Shown one piece after another: positions 28,777-35,849 of a DNA stretch of 35,849 nucleotides. How positions within the stretch are numbered: position 1 is the first letter of the stretch; every line of letters starts with the position of its first letter. The DNA comes from Chloroflexota bacterium (lineage in GTDB: Bacteria > Chloroflexota > Anaerolineae > UBA7937 > B3-Chlor), in the NCBI GenBank assembly GCA_030613785.1, contig JAUWLF010000036.1:1-35849 (forward strand). Direction: 5' to 3'. A program made the position numbers and the translations under genes. Below the pieces are notes generated by a model that saw nothing but the letters and a program-made list of their open reading frames with translations, was not told the DNA's origin and did no database searches.

Positions 28777-30770
28777 TGGACGAGGAGACACCCAAGATCG
28801 GCGTATATGTCTGTGACTGCGGGATCAACATCGGGGCCATTGTTGATGTGCCCGAAGTCACGCGCTTTGCCAGCGACTTGCCGCAGGTAACCATGGCCCG
28901 CGAATACAAGTACGTGTGTTCCGAGCCTGGGCAGGAGATGATCAAGCGGGATATCGAGGAGTTGGGCATCAACCGTGTAGTGGTTGCGTCATGCACGCCG
29001 CGCATGCACGAACTAACTTTTCAGCATACGTTGACCGAAGCGGGGCTGAACCCCTATTGCTTGCAGATGACCAACATTCGCGAGCACGATTCCTGGATAT
29101 CGAAGGATGGCAAAGCGGCCACAGAGAAGGCCAAGCGCCTAGTTCGGGCTGCCGTCGCTCGTGTAGCCCTCCATCGGCCCTTGGAATCGCGTACCGAGGA
29201 GGTGACGCCGGGGGTGCTAGTGGTGGGTGGAGGCATAGCGGGTATCCAAGCTGCGCTGACGATAGCGGATGGCGGGTACAAAGTGTACTTGGTCGAACGG
29301 GAACCCACCATCGGCGGACACATGGCTCAATTGGACAAGACCTTCCCTACGCTTGACTGTAGCACTTGAATTCTGGGCCCCAAGATGATGGATGCCGGTC
29401 GGCATCCCAACCTTGAACTCCTGACCTACAGCGAAGTGGAAGAGGTTTCTGGATACATCGGTAAGTTCCAAGTGAAGGTCCGCAAGAAAGCACGGTATGT
29501 GAACGCGGAGCTATGCACGGGCTGTGGCGTCTGTGAGGAGAAGTGTCCGCAGAAGAAGATCCCCTCTGAGTTTGACGAAGGTCTGGGCAATCGCTCGGCC
29601 ATATACATACCTTTCCCTCAGGCCATTCCTCGGATACCAGTCATAGACACAGAACACTGCACCTACTTCCTGAAGCAGAAGTGCAGGGTATGCGAGAAAC
29701 TCTGCCCGGCAGAAGCCATTGACTTCGAGCAAGAGGACGAGATCCTCGAGCTGGAGGTAGGGGCGATCATCGTGGCCACAGGATTCGCTGAGTTCGATGC
29801 CAAGTCCTCTCCTCAGTACAACTATGGCCTTTCGCCTGACATCATTGACGGCCTCCAGTTTGAGCGGATGTCCAGTTCCACGGGGCCCACCGAGGGCGAG
29901 ATCCTTACCTCCAAGGGTGTGCCGCCCAAGAGGGTGGCCATTGTTCACTGTGTCGGAGCCAGGGATGAGGACTCCAACGTCTACTGCTCACGAGTGTGCT
30001 GCATGTATGCACTCAAGCACGCCCACCTGGTGCGGGACAAGACGGACGCCGAGGTGTACGAGTTCTACATAGATATCCGCGCTGCGGGCAAGGGGTACGA
30101 GGAGTTCTACAAGCGGGTGCAGGAGGAGGAGGTGTACTTCGTCCGCGGGCGCGGGACGGAAGTCACGGTGCTGGAGGACGGACGGTTGATGGTTCTTGCG
30201 GAGGACACTCTTATGGGCAGGCCCGTCTCCGTGAAAGTGGACATGGTCATCTTAGGCGCGGCCATGGTTCCCCATGGTGATGCCGCCGATGTGGCGTCCA
30301 CATTCGCGATTGGGCGCAGCGAGGATGGTTTCCTCCTTGAGGCTCATCCCAAGCTCCGCCCGGTGGATACTAACACGGATGGTGTCTTCTTGGCAGGGGC
30401 GTGCCAGGCGCCTCGTGACGTGCCGGACACAGTGGCTCACGCCAACGCTGCGGCTGGTCAATGCCTCTCGCTGCTCTCGCGAGGCGAAGTGACCATCTCT
30501 CCCACCGTGGCCGTCGTAGATGAGGAACTGTGTTCAGGCTGCAAGGTCTGTATCAGCTTGTGTCCCTATAGCGCCATCAGCTTCATCAGTCACGACGGTA
30601 CCGGTGTCGCGCGCGTAAACGAAGCGCTCTGCAAGGGTTGCGGCACGTGCGTGGCTGCTTGCCCGGCAGCGGCGATTGAAGCTCGCCACTTCACGGACCG
30701 CCAGATCTATGCGGAGATCGAGGGGCTGCTCCACGGCTCAAGGGAGAAGGTAGGAGCGGCCAGAACGTAG
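28776..30770 (+). CDS. hdrA: HdrA flavin-binding subunit with selenocysteine at an in-frame UGA
   Basis: The frame from 28776 meets a UGA at 29367-29369 in TLDCST-U-ILGPKMM. In HdrA proteins this position is a conserved Cys (DCSxCILxPKM) that binds the non-standard cluster near FAD, and some methanogens have selenocysteine there. Read through, the protein is 664 residues (U198) and the frame continues without gap to 30770. A perfect GGUC-loop hairpin follows 20 nt after the UGA. Domains: N-terminal cysteine region, FAD motif [15 protein letters not shown] (about 148), two ferredoxin motifs after U198 ([21 protein letters not shown]) and two at the end ([24 protein letters not shown]). HdrA performs the flavin-based electron bifurcation between hydrogenase, ferredoxin and HdrBC. 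Confidence 0.92.
29367..29407 (+). promoter_or_regulatory. Sec UGA codon and SECIS-like hairpin in hdrA
   Basis: UGA at 29367-29369. GGATGCC (29390-29396) and GGCATCC (29401-29407) form a perfect 7-bp stem around the loop GGTC (29397-29400). The loop starts 27 nt after the UGA, within the usual bacterial range, and GGUC is the SelB-contacted loop of fdhF. Confidence 0.82.
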
Positions 30771-30882
30771 TGGCTTATCCCTGGGACAGGGCGAGGGTTC
30801 TTGGGCTGCGCCAGACATCAGGTCTGTTGCGATGACCAGTACCAGGTCTCCTGGCTTCTAGGTATGGTGGAGGGTGCATGAA

Positions 30883-31332
30883 ATGGCAGAGAAGGATTTC
30901 GAACCACGCATCATAGCTTTCCTTTGCAACTGGTGCACCTATGCCGCGGCTGACGCGGCTGGGATATCTCGTATGGAGCAGCCTCTCAATGTGGACATCA
31001 TTCGCGTCATGTGTTCAGGACGGGTTGATCCTTCCTTTGTGCTGAAGGCTTTTCTCGAAGGGGCTGACGCTGTCATGGTCTATGGTTGTCATCCACCCGG
31101 CGACTGTCACTATAGTGAAGGGAACTACAAGACCTTTCGCCGCATGCCGCTGGTGGAGCAACTGCTGGAGCAGTACGGGATCGAGAAAGAGCGCTTCCAG
31201 TGGGGTTGGATCTCAGCCGCCGAGGCGCCCGACTGGGCAGCAACGACGAGGGAGTTGACGCGGAAGATCAGGGAGCTTGGACCGCTAAACTGGAAGGGTT
31301 ATCTTGACGGGATGGAGAGAGAGGGGGTGTAG
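30883..31332 (+). CDS. mvhD: MvhD-like hydrogenase delta subunit
   Basis: 149 residues with FLCNWCTYAAADAAG, RVMCSGRVDPSFVLKAF and VYGCHPPGDCHYSEGNYK, the [2Fe-2S]-binding pattern of MvhD. This subunit passes electrons from hydrogenase MvhAG to HdrA. The ATG at 30883 follows GGAGGGTGCATGA; a GTG at 30874 is an alternative. All ligand positions are Cys; there is no UGA here, unlike the Sec form VhuD of some methanogens. It lies 112 nt after hdrA and six nt before mvhG. Confidence 0.92.
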   Translation: MAEKDFEPRIIAFLCNWCTYAAADAAGISRMEQPLNVDIIRVMCSGRVDPSFVLKAFLEGADAVMVYGCHPPGDCHYSEGNYKTFRRMPLVEQLLEQYGIEKERFQWGWISAAEAPDWAATTRELTRKIRELGPLNWKGYLDGMEREGV

Positions 31333-31338
31333 CGAAGA

Positions 31339-32301
31339 ATGGCTAGCAAACCAAAAGTGGCTTTCTATTGGGCCGCTTCCTGTGGCGGATGCGATATCGC
31401 CGTGCTGGAGATACGGGAGAAGATTCTTGATCTAGCTCAGGCTGTGGATATCGTCTTTTGGCCAGTGGCCATGGACATCAAGTACAAGGACGTGGAGGCC
31501 ATGGAGGATGGCAGCATAGACGTCTGCTTCTTCAACGGCGCTATCCGCAACTCTGAGAACGAACATATGGCCAGGCTCCTGCGAGCCAAGTCCAAAGTAT
31601 TGGTGGCCTACGGTTCCTGTGCTCATGAGGGGTGCATCCCGGGCCTCGCCAACCTGAGTGATCGCGAGGGGGTCTTCGAGGCGGTGTACAGGGAGAGTCC
31701 TTCCACTGAGAACCCCGACGGGCTGGTGCCGCAGACGAGGTATGAGCTCCCTGAGGGGGAAGTGGAGATCCCTGCTTTCTACAACACCGTGAGGACGTTG
31801 GGCCAGACGGTCGAGGTGGACTACTTCGTGCCTGGTTGTCCCCCCCAGGCGGACCAGACATGGGCGGTCTTCGAGGCTTTCGTGAGCGGGGAGTTGCCGC
31901 CTCTGGGCAGCGTGATAGGAGCGGGTGAGAAGACGGTCTGCGATGAGTGTGAGCGCGTCAAGGAAGACAAGAAAATCAAGAAGTTCTTCCGCATCCATGA
32001 GATCATTCCCGATGAGAAGAAGTGTCTTTTAGACCAAGGTATCGTGTGCGCCGGGCCAGCCACCCGTAGCGGCTGCGGAGCTTTGTGTCCCACGGTGAAT
32101 CTACCCTGTCGAGGTTGTTACGGCCCACCCCCCGGGGTGGTGGACCAAGGAGCGAAGTTGCTAAGCGCCATAGCCTCGGTTGTGGACGCCGACACGGAGG
32201 AGGAAGCGCGGCGGATCGTCTCGCAGATTGTGGACCCCATTGGCACGTTTTATCGCTTCGGCCTGCCTGCCTCGCTTCTGCGCCGGAGAAAGATGCAGTA
32301 G
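31339..32301 (+). CDS. mvhG: MvhG-like [NiFe] hydrogenase small subunit
   Basis: 320 residues. The N-terminal half has the proximal cluster set (ASCGGCDIAVLE, YGSCAHEGCIPG, VPGCPPQAD). The C-terminal part binds two more clusters (VCDECER; CLLDQGIVCAGP, SGCGALCP, PCRGCYGPPPG). There is no Tat signal, so the enzyme is cytosolic, as in group 3c hydrogenases. It lies directly between mvhD and mvhA. Confidence 0.92.
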   Translation: MASKPKVAFYWAASCGGCDIAVLEIREKILDLAQAVDIVFWPVAMDIKYKDVEAMEDGSIDVCFFNGAIRNSENEHMARLLRAKSKVLVAYGSCAHEGCIPGLANLSDREGVFEAVYRESPSTENPDGLVPQTRYELPEGEVEIPAFYNTVRTLGQTVEVDYFVPGCPPQADQTWAVFEAFVSGELPPLGSVIGAGEKTVCDECERVKEDKKIKKFFRIHEIIPDEKKCLLDQGIVCAGPATRSGCGALCPTVNLPCRGCYGPPPGVVDQGAKLLSAIASVVDADTEEEARRIVSQIVDPIGTFYRFGLPASLLRRRKMQ

Positions 32302-32365
32302 TTGAAGCGTGCGAGATGCTTGCCAGAGAGAGCAAATACCTGCCTTTCACAGAGGGAGCTAGCTT

Positions 32366-33835
32366 ATGAAGAAGATCAGCATAGATCCAATAACCCGTCT
32401 GGAGGGACATGGGAGAATTGACATCTTCCTGGACGAGGAGGGCGAGGTAGCAAACGCCTATCTGGTGATCCCTGAACTACGGGGCTTTGAGAAGTTCTGT
32501 GAGGGGCGGCCAGTGGAGGAGTTGCCGCGTATCACGGCTCGCATCTGTGGAGTTTGCCCCGAGGCCCATCTGGTGGCCTCGGCCAAGGCCTGCGACGCTG
32601 TCTACCACTTGGAGCCCCCTTCCGCGGGCAAGAAGTTGAGGGAGTTGTTCTACAGCGCCTTCTTCGTGTACGACCACACTACTCACTTCTACATTCTAGC
32701 GGCGCCCGATTTCATCATGGGGCCCGATGCGGACCCCGCCACACGTAACATCCTGGGCGTGATCAGCAAGGTAGGTCTGGAGATGGGAGGCAAGGTCATC
32801 GAGGCGCGAGGTCGCACGCTGGATATCATCAAGATGTTGGGCGCCAAGCCGGTGCATCCCATTAGCGCTATCCCCGGCGGCATGAGCAAGCCCATGAGCG
32901 AGGAGGAGCGAGAGGAGGTCGAGGAAAGCGCCCGCTGGCTGGTTGAGTTTGGGCAATTCACGATTGAACTGTTCAACGATGTCGTCCTCGGCAATAAGGA
33001 GTATGTGGACTTGATACTCAGTGATCCTTTCACCCTTCCTACTTACTATATGGGCCTGGTGGATGACAAGAACAGGGTGAACTTCTATGATGGGCTGGTG
33101 CGCGTGGTGGATCCGGAAGGCGTCGAGTTTGTGAAGTACGCTCCTGATGAGTACTTGGACAACATCGCCGAGCGGGTGGAGCCCTGGACTTACCTCAAGT
33201 TCCCGTATCTCAAGAAGGTCGGCTGGAAGGGCTTCGTGGGTGGGAAGGACAGCGGTGTCTATCGAGCCACACCGCTATCGCGCCTCAACGCAGCCGATGG
33301 CATGGCCACTCCGTTGGCCCAGGCCGAATACGAGCGCATGTACGAGACCTTGGGCGGCAAGCCGGTGCACCAGACGCTGGCCACGCATTGGGCCCGTATC
33401 ATCGAGAGTCTGTACGCTGCTGAACGGCTGCTGGAACTGACAATGGATCCTGAGATCACCGACCGGGACGTACGCATTATCTGCACTGACACGCCTACGG
33501 AGGGAGTGGGTATCGTGGAGGCGCCTCGTGGGACGTTGACCCATCACTACGTTACAGATGAACAAGGCTTGGTGGTCAAGTGCAATCTGATCGTGGGCAC
33601 CACGAACAACTATGCCCCTATCTCGATCTCCATCAAGCAGGCGGCACAGGGGCTGATCAAGAAGGGCGAGGTGATCAGCGAAGGGCTGTTGAACATGGTG
33701 GAGATGGCCTTCCGGGCCTATGACCCCTGCATGGGCTGCGCCACTCATTCGTTGCCGGGACAGACGCCTCTGGAAGTGAGGATTGTAGACGCCGCCGGTG
33801 AGGTGGTTGAGCGGCTGAGCCAATATACGGGCTGA
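32366..33835 (+). CDS. mvhA: MvhA-like [NiFe] hydrogenase large subunit (group 3c type)
   Basis: 489 residues, starting [18 protein letters not shown]. Both nickel-binding motifs are present: [10 protein letters not shown] (C61, C64) and DPCMGCATH (C455, C458 by count, His461). A 28-residue tail follows the His and should be removed by a maturation protease, which is encoded next at 33939. With MvhG and MvhD it oxidises H2 and feeds HdrA. The ATG follows an AGGGAG site. Gene order D-G-A follows the methanogen operon. Confidence 0.93.
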   Translation: MKKISIDPITRLEGHGRIDIFLDEEGEVANAYLVIPELRGFEKFCEGRPVEELPRITARICGVCPEAHLVASAKACDAVYHLEPPSAGKKLRELFYSAFFVYDHTTHFYILAAPDFIMGPDADPATRNILGVISKVGLEMGGKVIEARGRTLDIIKMLGAKPVHPISAIPGGMSKPMSEEEREEVEESARWLVEFGQFTIELFNDVVLGNKEYVDLILSDPFTLPTYYMGLVDDKNRVNFYDGLVRVVDPEGVEFVKYAPDEYLDNIAERVEPWTYLKFPYLKKVGWKGFVGGKDSGVYRATPLSRLNAADGMATPLAQAEYERMYETLGGKPVHQTLATHWARIIESLYAAERLLELTMDPEITDRDVRIICTDTPTEGVGIVEAPRGTLTHHYVTDEQGLVVKCNLIVGTTNNYAPISISIKQAAQGLIKKGEVISEGLLNMVEMAFRAYDPCMGCATHSLPGQTPLEVRIVDAAGEVVERLSQYTG

Positions 33836-33880
33836 AACGCCTCTATAGTTGCGTCATGGCTTTGCACACGGCTCTCAAAT

Positions 33881-33902
33881 GCCGTCATCCCCGGGTGACG
33901 GC
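33881..33902 (+). terminator. Hairpin between mvhA and the maturation protease
   Basis: GCCGTCA (33881-33887) pairs with TGACGGC (33896-33902); the loop TCCCCGGG can close further. Only a weak T-rich stretch follows, so it may attenuate rather than stop transcription or act in mRNA stability. Confidence 0.4.
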
Positions 33903-33938
33903 GTGCTTTGTGCCTAGTGCGGAAGCGGAGGATCGCAG

Positions 33939-34394
33939 TTGAAGACGCTTGTTCTGGGGCTGGGCAACCCTGTCTTGACCGACGATGGGGTGGGGTTCGT
34001 CGTTGTCGAGGAGGTGAGAAAGAGGCTTCCCACGGCAGATGTGACCGTGAGCCAGGCTAGCGTGGGGGGGCTGAGCTTGCTGGAACTGGTGGTGGGTTAC
34101 GATAGGGTGGTCATCATCGACGCCATTCGGACTGCTGCGGGCAAGCCGGGAGAGATCCACCACCTATCGCCCGACGACTTCCGTGGGAGCATCCGTGCCG
34201 CCTCGACCCACGATGTGGATTTGGCAACCGCCTTGGAGTTGGGTCGGCAATTGGGCATGGAGATTCCTGGAGAGATGGTGATTCTTGCTATTGAAGCTGC
34301 GGATGTGGAGAGCTTCGGGGAGGAGCTGACCCCTTCGGTGGCGGCAGCGGTGCCACAGGCGGTGGAGTTGGTGTTGGAGCAGCTCGCTGGCTAG
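33939..34394 (+). CDS. Hydrogenase maturation protease (HyaD/HycI family)
   Basis: 151 residues. The TTG start follows GCGGAGGATCGCAG. GLGNPVLTDDGVGF at the N-terminus, D61 in VIIDAI and H91 in STHDVDL are the nickel-sensing positions of this family. It cleaves the C-terminal tail of the large subunit after Ni insertion; mvhA just upstream is the natural substrate. Confidence 0.9.
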   Translation: MKTLVLGLGNPVLTDDGVGFVVVEEVRKRLPTADVTVSQASVGGLSLLELVVGYDRVVIIDAIRTAAGKPGEIHHLSPDDFRGSIRAASTHDVDLATALELGRQLGMEIPGEMVILAIEAADVESFGEELTPSVAAAVPQAVELVLEQLAG

Positions 34395-34443
34395 TGTCAC
34401 CACGCTTCGACATGGGGAAAACGTTGAACTGGTGTCTCCTGTT

Positions 34444-34775
34444 CTACTCCAGCGCTTCGGCTAGCATCTTGTGCGGGGTCATCATCTGCGCCAGCACCTC
34501 GCGCAGGAGATCGGGAGCGGGGATGATCCGCTGATCAGTGAGCGAGCAACAGATGCCTAGCCGTGGCCGCCCGGAAGTCACGGTCGCGTTGTCTCTTAAC
34601 CCCTCAGATGGCGGGAAACGGTGATGCGGTTGCATCCCAAGGCTGCCCCCAGTTGGCCCACGTTCTTCTCGCCGTCGCTCAACTCGTATAAGGTGGCGAT
34701 TCTTGTGGGGTCTGCCAATGCCTGGCACACCTCAGCGTGAGGCGGATTGATCCCCTCTTTGGACACTTTGGCCAT
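34444..34775 (-). pseudogene. ArsR-family regulator broken by a frameshift
   Basis: From the ATG at 34775 the frame gives the ArsR helix-turn-helix (VCQALADPTRIATLYELSDG; LGCNRITVSRHLRG) and stops at 34596. The family continuation lies in the next frame: LRDNATVTSGRPRLGICCSL, then DQRIIPAPDLLREVL to 34444. A one-base loss in the GGGG run near 34602 would explain this. If the base is restored, the protein has the normal length of about 110 residues. It is either a recent mutation or a sequencing error. No metal-binding CxC motif is seen. Intergenic DNA 34776-35030 shows no gene. Confidence 0.65.
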
Positions 34776-35030
34776 GGATGACGCCTGTGCTGCATCTGTG
34801 CTCGTATTTGTGGGTTCGTGTGTGACTGTGACATGAACCGTTCTACCTGGCAAAGAGGAGCCACGCTGCAAAAGGGCTGTGGCTGCGGGATCCGGGTTTC
34901 AACTCGTACGTCTCCGCGTGCGCTAGAGCGACGAGGATCTCCCGCGTTGCAGTGAAGGGGAGGACACGGGCCTGCTGAGACCCTGAAACAAGATTGACCT
35001 ATGCGACGTCCGCCAAAGGCAATTGGACCC

Positions 35031-35849
35031 TCAGGTTTCCGAATATGCTTTGAGGAAGGCCTCCAGCACCAGGGGATCGAACTGCTTACCCGCTTCTTCG
35101 CGGAGATGGTCTAGCACGGTCTCGGCATCCAGGGCCGGTCGGTACGGACGGGCGGAGGTCATGGCATCGAAGACGTCGGCCACGGTGATTATTCTGGCCC
35201 CCAGGGGTATCTCTTCCCCCTTCAGCCCATCAGGGTATCCGCTCCCGTCGTAGGCCTCGTGTACGTGCTTGATGTAGGTGACCACGTCTTTCAGAGCAGC
35301 GATGGGCTCCAGAATGCTGGCGGCGATTAGCGGATGCGACCTGATGTGACTTACCTCTTCATCAGTCAACTTGCCGGGCTTGTCCAGTATGCTCTCCTTG
35401 GTACCCACCTTGCCGAGGTCGTGAAGGAGGGCAGCCAGGCGGATGTTCTCCACCTCTTCCTCGGGTAGAGACAGTTTCCTTGAGATGGCTATGGCGTGAG
35501 TGGACACGCGCCTGGAATGGTCCTCTGTGTACTCATCTTTCGCCTGCAGAGTGAGAACGATGCTCTCTATGGCGCTGATGAAGAGCCGCTGGATCTCCTC
35601 GTTCTTTTCCGCCAGTTCCCTGGTCCTCTCCTCGACCTTCCTCTCCAGATTCCGTTGGTACTCTCTGTTCTCCAGCAGCAGTTGGCGGTTTTCCAAAGCC
35701 CTCTCCACACTGATAAGTACGTCTTCGAGGTGGAAGGGCTTGGTGATGTAGTCATACGCCCCATCCTTCATGGCCTCGACCGCTATCTCCCTGTTGTCAA
35801 CCGCGGTGACCATGATCACGGCTATCTCATCGTGGGACTCCTTGATACG
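35031..35849 (-). CDS. Response regulator with HD-GYP domain (N-terminus cut by window edge)
   Basis: The visible 272 residues begin inside a receiver (IKESHDEIAVIMVTAVDNRE, then YDYITKPF with the conserved Lys), continue with a coiled-coil (about NRQLLLENREYQRNLERKVE) and an HD-GYP domain: LAALLHDLGKVG, HPLIAASIL, HVHEAYDGSGYPDGLKGEEI and ADVFDAMTSARPYRPAL. HD-GYP proteins of this kind hydrolyse cyclic di-GMP. The phospho-acceptor Asp is outside the window. It ends at 35031 on the minus strand. Confidence 0.9.
   Translation of the reverse strand, partial: RIKESHDEIAVIMVTAVDNREIAVEAMKDGAYDYITKPFHLEDVLISVERALENRQLLLENREYQRNLERKVEERTRELAEKNEEIQRLFISAIESIVLTLQAKDEYTEDHSRRVSTHAIAISRKLSLPEEEVENIRLAALLHDLGKVGTKESILDKPGKLTDEEVSHIRSHPLIAASILEPIAALKDVVTYIKHVHEAYDGSGYPDGLKGEEIPLGARIITVADVFDAMTSARPYRPALDAETVLDHLREEAGKQFDPLVLEAFLKAYSET

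Noticed and set aside
28776-29369. Separate 197-residue N-terminal HdrA gene or pseudogene
   Set aside because: The stop is a UGA at the conserved Cys position, the frame continues at once and a SECIS-like hairpin follows, so one selenoprotein gene is the better reading.
1-35849. CRISPR array, tRNA or rRNA
   Set aside because: No regularly spaced repeats, T-loop-bearing cloverleaf or rRNA core sequence was noticed on either strand by eye.

Overview
The window reads as one chromosomal segment from a strictly anaerobic bacterium that uses H2 and formate. It holds two Tat-exported molybdopterin formate dehydrogenase-type catalytic subunits, electron-transfer subunits, a cytosolic HdrA/HdrBC-MvhDGA hydrogenase/heterodisulfide-reductase-type complex, a System I cytochrome c maturation locus and a dense set of two-component regulators. 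A Chloroflexota-like (Dehalococcoidia/Anaerolineae) host fits the gene mix and the coding style, but this is inference; no rRNA, tRNA or other phylogenetic marker is present.

Layout. 1-733: ccmF (cut by the edge) and ccmE on the minus strand. 1049-3985: a five-haem NapC/NrfH-like cytochrome, a Tat-lipoprotein FAD flavoprotein (a likely two-part flavocytochrome c reductase) and a decayed second copy of the cytochrome tail. 4053-5539: a truncated glycosyltransferase-like N-terminus and a LysR regulator. 5701-8948: an orphan FDH-like catalytic subunit with an altered active site. 9029-14058: a selenocysteine FDH operon (catalytic, four-cluster Fe-S and NrfD-type membrane subunits) ending in a strong terminator. 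14079-17233: a minus-strand NarL/LuxR-type two-component operon. 17225-18967: cassette A, four tiny single-helix membrane proteins and a membrane-tethered receiver protein. 19002-20706: an orphan Fe-S subunit plus cytochrome b. 20926-21523: a free-standing tandem ACT protein. 21541-24766: a minus-strand kinase operon. 24758-26069: cassette B, a duplicate of cassette A with two microproteins. 26182-34394: a TSUP transporter, a soluble receiver protein, HdrBC, selenocysteine HdrA, MvhD, MvhG, MvhA and the maturation protease. 34444-35849: a frameshifted ArsR regulator and an edge-truncated HD-GYP response regulator.

How it fits together. Formate is probably oxidised outside the membrane by the Sec-FDH, with electrons passing through the Fe-S subunit to NrfD or cytochrome b. 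The MvhADG-HdrABC proteins would oxidise H2 in the cytosol with flavin-based bifurcation. Two genes carry in-frame UGA codons exactly where selenocysteine is expected (fdhA at 9715-9717, hdrA at 29367-29369), each followed at the right distance by a GGUC-loop hairpin resembling a bacterial SECIS.

The least familiar part is the pair of cassettes at 17225-18967 and 24758-26069. Each encodes near-identical 45-56 residue membrane microproteins with near-consensus Shine-Dalgarno sites, followed by a receiver domain fused to the same transmembrane helix. Each lies next to, and is divergent from, a histidine-kinase operon, starts with a shared ~600-bp direct repeat carrying back-to-back promoters, and ends in a related hairpin. 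I do not recognise this as a described system.
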